34,640 bases of DNA from positions 1 through 34,640 of the forward strand of contig JAJTFC010000033.1 of assembly GCA_021298315.1 (NCBI GenBank), read 5' to 3'. Position 1 is the stretch's first letter. Each line of letters starts with the position of its first letter. Below are positions 30,638-34,640 of the stretch, piece after piece. The notes beneath the pieces were generated by a model. It ran no database searches. It had not been told where the DNA came from and saw nothing but the letters and a program-made list of their open reading frames with translations. The position numbers and the translations under genes were made by a program. This DNA is from Planctomycetaceae bacterium. Lineage in GTDB: Bacteria > Planctomycetota > Planctomycetia > Pirellulales > Pirellulaceae.

Positions 30638-31810
30638 ATGACCAAGCTTTTTTCAACCCGTTGGATCCAAAGTTACCTCGTGGTTCTGGCGTCCTATTTG
30701 CTCCTAGGACTCGGATCCGTCGGCTATGCACAAGACGATCGCAATCGCGATGAATCTTTCAATGATCCGTTCGCCGATCCAAATGGCCTTGGCGGTGTTG
30801 GCCAAAGCCGTTACTTGCCTCCTGGACAGCGACCCCCGACCAATTTTCGACTCGGGATCTACTCCAGAAATACCGACACCGGGGTACTCGTTACGAGTGT
30901 CAATGCCGGCTCTGCGGCTCAGCAGTCAGGCATTGAAGCTCAAGACATCATCATTGCCGTCAACGGATACCAAGTGGGTATCATCAACGGTCGAACTTAT
31001 GATATCGCCGACGAACTCGCTCGACGTGTGGACGCACAAGGCCGTGTGATGCTCCTGGTACGCAACCATCGCGACGGTCGTCTGGTGAACATCCCCGTTC
31101 AGTTCTACGGCAATGCCCCAGGCATGGCAACTTCGGTGTACGCCACCGCGAACACCGCCAATCGACCGTCGGTCCAACCCGGCATGATGCTCATGGCCCG
31201 AGTGATCGACACGACCTTTCCCCAATGGCAAAACGTCTCGCTCGGTGAGACCCAAGTTCCCTTGGATGGCAGATGGCCGGTCAATTTTCAAATCGACTTG
31301 GATCCCTCCCAAATCCGACCCGACCACCGCTATGCCTTGGATGTCAAAGTCGTTCAACGCGGTTACACCGTTTTGCAGATGAATTCACCTGCCACGGTCA
31401 ACTTCGCAAACGGCAACCCTAGGATCGCTGTGACTCTCGTCCCGCCCCAAGGCCCAGCACCCGCAGGGACTCCTCCCGGAATATCGAATCGACCGATCGA
31501 CCAAATCGGTATGTGGTACGAACAACTCGCAGGTCGTCCGATGAACGACCGAGAAAGCCAAGTTTGGCAGCGTGAACTTGCCAAAGGCAAATCGCTCGAT
31601 GAAATCTACGCGACGGTTTTGGCGAGCTCCGAGTACTACGATCGCTTCCGAGGAAACATGGATCTGTACATCAACGAGATCTATCGAACCCTTTTCGGTA
31701 GATCAGCCACGCCCAGCGAAGTCCTCGCGCTGCGAAATCGACTTTCTCAATCCGCAGAACTTCGCATTCCAGTGCTCCTGAATCTTGTTCGTCAACGCAC
31801 CGTTCGATAG
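30638..31810 (+). CDS. Exported PDZ protein with YbaY/YscW-like and DUF4214-like parts
   Basis: A 390-residue protein. Signal peptide about 1-31 (GSVGYAQ). Residues 70-155 are a PDZ domain (RLGIYSRNTDTGVLVTSVN, AAQQSGIEAQDIIIAVNG). Residues about 178-270 are a beta domain (MARVIDTTFPQWQNVSLGE, FQIDLDPSQIRPDHRYALDV) that resembles the YbaY/YscW lipoprotein family. The C-terminal 100 residues (WYEQLAGRPMNDRE, YDRFRGNMDLYINEIYRTLF) look like a helical DUF4214-type module. ATG at 30638 has AGAGG upstream. It follows the PstS-like gene by 21 bp. A peptide- or protein-binding envelope role is likely from the PDZ; catalysis is not expected. Confidence 0.86.
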   Translation: MTKLFSTRWIQSYLVVLASYLLLGLGSVGYAQDDRNRDESFNDPFADPNGLGGVGQSRYLPPGQRPPTNFRLGIYSRNTDTGVLVTSVNAGSAAQQSGIEAQDIIIAVNGYQVGIINGRTYDIADELARRVDAQGRVMLLVRNHRDGRLVNIPVQFYGNAPGMATSVYATANTANRPSVQPGMMLMARVIDTTFPQWQNVSLGETQVPLDGRWPVNFQIDLDPSQIRPDHRYALDVKVVQRGYTVLQMNSPATVNFANGNPRIAVTLVPPQGPAPAGTPPGISNRPIDQIGMWYEQLAGRPMNDRESQVWQRELAKGKSLDEIYATVLASSEYYDRFRGNMDLYINEIYRTLFGRSATPSEVLALRNRLSQSAELRIPVLLNLVRQRTVR

Positions 31811-31818
31811 CCAGCCCT

Positions 31819-32670
31819 ATGGGAACGAGCCTTGCTTGGAAGAACCGAACGGCTGTCATCAGCGGTGGCTCCAATGGTCTAGGACGAGCCCTTGCTCTGT
31901 CTCTGGCCAAGCAGGCTGCGAACCTGGTGATCATCGGTCGAGATAGAAATCGGCTCGAGGCCGTCGAGAAGCAGGCGCTCGAAGCCGGAGCCAGCAGCGT
32001 CGCAATCGTTTCGATGGATGTTCGTGAAGGTTCGCAGGATCCGAAAGCTTATGGGGCAAGCCAAAAAGATTCGCTGCGCGATATTTTGGCCGTCCAAGGT
32101 TGTGACCTGCTGATCAATGCGGTTGGAAAATCCGACCGAGGATCCCTGTGCCAACTTTCCGAAAGCGATCTTGTTGAGCAGTTCGGGATCAACGTGCTTG
32201 CTACCCATGCCATGACCAAATTGTGTTGGTCGGCATTGTGTGAGAGTCGAGGCACTGTCGTGAATATCGCTTCGCTTGCAGGCATCGTTGCGGGGCCTGG
32301 CATGGGGGGCTATTCGATGGCCAAGCATGCGTTGGTCGGGCTTCATCGCCAATGGCGATTGGAAGCCGAATCGACCGGAGTCCATTTTCTGCTGGTTTGC
32401 CCAGGCCCGATCGCACGGGATGACTCTGCCGATCGCTACGCGGATCTCGTGCAAGCCCGTGGGCTCGATCCAGTCAGCCAGTCACCAGGCGGTGGCGTAG
32501 CGCTGCGTCGACTCGATCCCGATGAACTCAGTCTGCAGATACTCAAGGCTGCTGAAGCGCGCAAGTTGGAGTTGGTGGTGCCAGGGAAAGCCCGCTTGTT
32601 GGCTGTCCTGGCTGCCTTTTGGCCATCTCTTGCGGACAGTATTATTCGCAAAAAAATGAAACGATCCTAG
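31819..32670 (+). CDS. Short-chain dehydrogenase/reductase
   Basis: A 283-residue NAD(P)-dependent oxidoreductase of the classical SDR family. The cofactor motif SGGSNGLGRA (Gly16 to Gly22), NAVG at 100-103 in place of the usual NNAG, Asn125, Ser152 in NIASLAG and YSMAK with Tyr165 and Lys169 give a complete catalytic set. The long C-terminus, with a hydrophobic segment (LLAVLAAFWPSLADSI) and a basic end, resembles membrane-associated SDRs of the 3-ketodihydrosphingosine reductase/DHRS7 type, but the substrate cannot be read from the sequence. It starts eight bases after the PDZ gene. Confidence 0.92.
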   Translation: MGTSLAWKNRTAVISGGSNGLGRALALSLAKQAANLVIIGRDRNRLEAVEKQALEAGASSVAIVSMDVREGSQDPKAYGASQKDSLRDILAVQGCDLLINAVGKSDRGSLCQLSESDLVEQFGINVLATHAMTKLCWSALCESRGTVVNIASLAGIVAGPGMGGYSMAKHALVGLHRQWRLEAESTGVHFLLVCPGPIARDDSADRYADLVQARGLDPVSQSPGGGVALRRLDPDELSLQILKAAEARKLELVVPGKARLLAVLAAFWPSLADSIIRKKMKRS

Positions 32671-32691
32671 AACTTCTACTCGCAAGGAGTC

Positions 32692-34311
32692 ATGATGCTC
32701 GGTTTTGAAAATCGTTATGCTCGGACGGTATCGCTAGGACTCTCGCTAGCAATCGGTTTGTTGCCAGCTTACAAGGCGCTGGCACAAGACACCTCCGTTG
32801 CATCCAAGCCGGCGGATCAAGAGGCCAAGGTCGGACTGAGTGCTGAGCAACTTGAAGAGCTTGATCAATGGATCGAGCAGACGCGAGAGGCTTGGCAAGT
32901 CCCGGGGCTGGCCGTTTCGATCGTCTGGGGTGAGAAGGTGCTTTTGAGCAAAGGCTACGGTGTTCGGGAGATTGGAAAGCCCGAGGCCGTGGACGACCAG
33001 ACGCTCTTTGCGATCGCATCGAACTCCAAAGCATTCACTGCCGATGCTCTGGCCATTCTCGTCGACGAGGGCAAGCTAGGCTGGGACGACCCTGTGCAGA
33101 AATACTTACCCTGGTTTCGGCTCAGCGATCCACTGGCCAGCAACGACATCCGCGTAAGAGATTTGCTGTGCCATCGCAGCGGTCTTGGAACCTTCAGCGG
33201 CGATTTGCTTTGGTGGGGAACTCCTTATACTCCGCGTCAGATCCTCGAGCGTGCCAGGGAGCTCAAACCCGAGTTTCCCTTTCGTGCCAACTACGGATAC
33301 TCGAACCTGATGTTCTTGGCCGCAGGCGAGCTCATCGAGACAGTCTCGGGAATGCCCTGGGGTCAGTTCATTCAAACGCGATTGCTCGATCCGATCGAGA
33401 TGAAGGGTTCGAAATGGTCGGTCAAGCAACTCGCTGGACTCAATAACGTCGCCACACCGCATAAAACTTACTTGGATCGTTCGGATCCGATCGCATGGAT
33501 GAACTGGGATTCGATGGCCGCTGCAGGAGGTATCCTATCGAGTGTCTCGGATATGGCTCGCTGGATGCAGTTTCAGATGCGAGAAGGACAAGACGCAAGC
33601 GGGAAAGAGATCGTCAGCAAAGCAAGGATGTATGAAACGATGCAGCCGCATTCGATCATCCCCGTATCGAGAAGCCGCTCGCAGAGGATTCCTGCTACCA
33701 ACTTTCGAGCCTATGGGCTGGGTTGGTCGTTGGCAGATTACTATGGCGTCAAGCTCGTTGGGCATGGTGGTGGATACGATGGGATGTACTCCGAACAGCT
33801 GATGATCCCTGGTCACCGATTCGGCGTAATCGTGCTTACTAATAGCATGACCCCGATCGGAAATGCGATTGTCTACGAAGCGATCGATCGTTTTTTGGGA
33901 GCCCCCAAGCGAGATTGGAGTTCAGAGACGCTCGTTCAGTTCCGAAAGGGCCGCGAGGAATTTGATCATCGCATCACCCAGGCCACTGCATCGGTGATGC
34001 AGATGGACAAACCGAGTCATCCTGTGGAGATTTATGTTGGCAAGTATCGATGTTCGATGTACGGCGAGGCCGAGGTTCGACTTGAGGATGGCAAGCTGCA
34101 ATTGCAGTTGTTAGCGTATCCTGAGCTCAAAGCGGACTTGGAGCTCATGCACTACGATACGTTTGCGATCCGTTGGCATAAAACCTTTGCTTGGTTTGGA
34201 TCCGGCAGTGCCCATTTTATTTTCGATGCCAAGGGTCGGGCCGAGTCGATTCGACTGGATGTCCCCAACGATGACCTTTGGTTTTATGAATTGAATCTAA
34301 AACGCCAATGA
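32692..34311 (+). CDS. Exported serine hydrolase, beta-lactamase class C/PBP-like fold
   Basis: A 539-residue protein. Signal peptide about 1-32 (YKALAQD). The catalytic motifs of the fold are present: SNSK with Ser110 and Lys113 (SxxK), YSN with Tyr203 and Asn205 (YxN), and HGG at 358-360 where class C enzymes have KTG. The last 110 residues (VEIYVGKYRCSMYGEAEVRL and onward) are a lipocalin-like DUF3471-type domain. Relatives include D-aminopeptidases, esterases and PBP-4*-like peptidases, so antibiotic resistance should not be assumed. ATG at 32692 is given, but a second ATG at 32695 has the better distance from AAGGAG (32684-32689). It lies 21 bp after the SDR gene. Confidence 0.92.
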   Translation: MMLGFENRYARTVSLGLSLAIGLLPAYKALAQDTSVASKPADQEAKVGLSAEQLEELDQWIEQTREAWQVPGLAVSIVWGEKVLLSKGYGVREIGKPEAVDDQTLFAIASNSKAFTADALAILVDEGKLGWDDPVQKYLPWFRLSDPLASNDIRVRDLLCHRSGLGTFSGDLLWWGTPYTPRQILERARELKPEFPFRANYGYSNLMFLAAGELIETVSGMPWGQFIQTRLLDPIEMKGSKWSVKQLAGLNNVATPHKTYLDRSDPIAWMNWDSMAAAGGILSSVSDMARWMQFQMREGQDASGKEIVSKARMYETMQPHSIIPVSRSRSQRIPATNFRAYGLGWSLADYYGVKLVGHGGGYDGMYSEQLMIPGHRFGVIVLTNSMTPIGNAIVYEAIDRFLGAPKRDWSSETLVQFRKGREEFDHRITQATASVMQMDKPSHPVEIYVGKYRCSMYGEAEVRLEDGKLQLQLLAYPELKADLELMHYDTFAIRWHKTFAWFGSGSAHFIFDAKGRAESIRLDVPNDDLWFYELNLKRQ

Positions 34312-34512
34312 GCCCGCTGCTGCAAAGCGTCACCAGTTTTGGTTTTCCGTCAAAAAACTTCTAAAAACGACGGCGGTTTTTCAATTTTTTCAACCCAGTT
34401 TGCCGTCTAGCGGGAATTAAATACCTCCCCGTTGCGTCACATCAAAACCGTGCGCAGAATTAGAGTTTCGTAATTCTCTGACATCCTCTTTTTAAGACCA
34501 ACACTCCCGAAA

Positions 34513-34640
34513 ATGCGATCAGCGATTCTTCTCAATCCGACCTCCCGATGGAACTTGGATACTTTCAAAACATCGCTCGAAAAGTGGGTGATCGGTTGTT
34601 TCATCGTACTGATGTTTGAAACGTGCAGCGCTCAAGAGTC
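34513..34640 (+). CDS. Start of an exported protein, truncated by the window end
   Basis: From ATG at 34513 the frame is open to the end (42 codons). The translation has a polar N-terminus with a hydrophobic segment WVIGCFIVLMFETC followed by SAQES, where cleavage would be expected after SAQ. This looks like a signal peptide with a long n-region. No ribosome binding site is obvious, and nothing can be said of function. The 200 bp before it hold T-rich runs and a weak CCGTC/GACGG inverted repeat (34347-34351 with 34369-34373) that may terminate the preceding gene. Confidence 0.55.
   Translation, partial: MRSAILLNPTSRWNLDTFKTSLEKWVIGCFIVLMFETCSAQE

Noticed and set aside
32692..34311. Antibiotic-resistance beta-lactamase
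   Set aside because: The SxxK, YxN and HGG set is shared by esterases and D-peptidases, HGG replaces KTG, and a DUF3471-like tail points away from a true beta-lactamase.

Overview
The window reads as chromosomal DNA from a planctomycete, probably of the Pirellula/Blastopirellula group. This is inferred from gene content rather than from any marker gene: an E. coli-type homodimeric AceE with a single-lipoyl E2, separate coaC and coaB genes, a deoxyhypusine-synthase-like protein, DUF1573 and probable DUF1598 proteins, secreted proteins with Pro/Ala/Tyr or Asn low-complexity stretches, and a mixture of strong Shine-Dalgarno sites and none at all. Base composition looks moderate and even. I see no phage, insertion sequence, CRISPR array, tRNA or rRNA.

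Region 1 (1-7262, minus strand): two copies of a 170-bp tandem repeat lie beside the end of an apparent operon aceE - aceF - deoxyhypusine-synthase-like gene. A membrane-anchored protein of unknown function is encoded upstream. Region 2 (7583-9743, plus): mscL, a bifunctional-nuclease-family protein and an M19 dipeptidase. The last two genes carry short 14-bp tandem repeats across or next to their stop codons.

Region 3 (9781-15083, minus): a compact housekeeping operon in the order secG - yicC - gmk - rpoZ - coaC - coaB - bshB1 - metal-binding lipoprotein. It joins protein export, RNA and nucleotide metabolism, coenzyme A synthesis and a bacillithiol-type deacetylase. The CoaC protein has Ser where the family has its catalytic Asn.

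Region 4 (15084-16188): a 449-bp gap rich in inverted repeats precedes a small secreted cysteine-rich protein with an excellent ribosome binding site and a textbook terminator. The repeats at 15281-15446 could form a structured leader or small RNA and are the best candidate here for something undescribed. Region 5 (16213-20438, plus): RNase HI with a C-terminal zinc ribbon overlaps a very large membrane TPR protein.

Region 6 (20435-26307): four planctomycete-type envelope or secreted proteins on alternating strands: a TM-anchored protein, a DUF1573 protein, a Tyr/Pro-repeat barrel-like protein and a poly-Asn DUF1598-like protein. Clear terminators separate them. Region 7 (26362-34311, plus): a VanZ-like protein, a polyprenyl-phosphate-type GT2, a GT-C-like membrane protein, a PstS-like binding protein, a PDZ multidomain protein, a short-chain dehydrogenase and a serine hydrolase of the beta-lactamase/class C fold. 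The first three probably work together on lipid-linked sugars at the envelope. A further secreted protein begins at 34513 and runs off the end.
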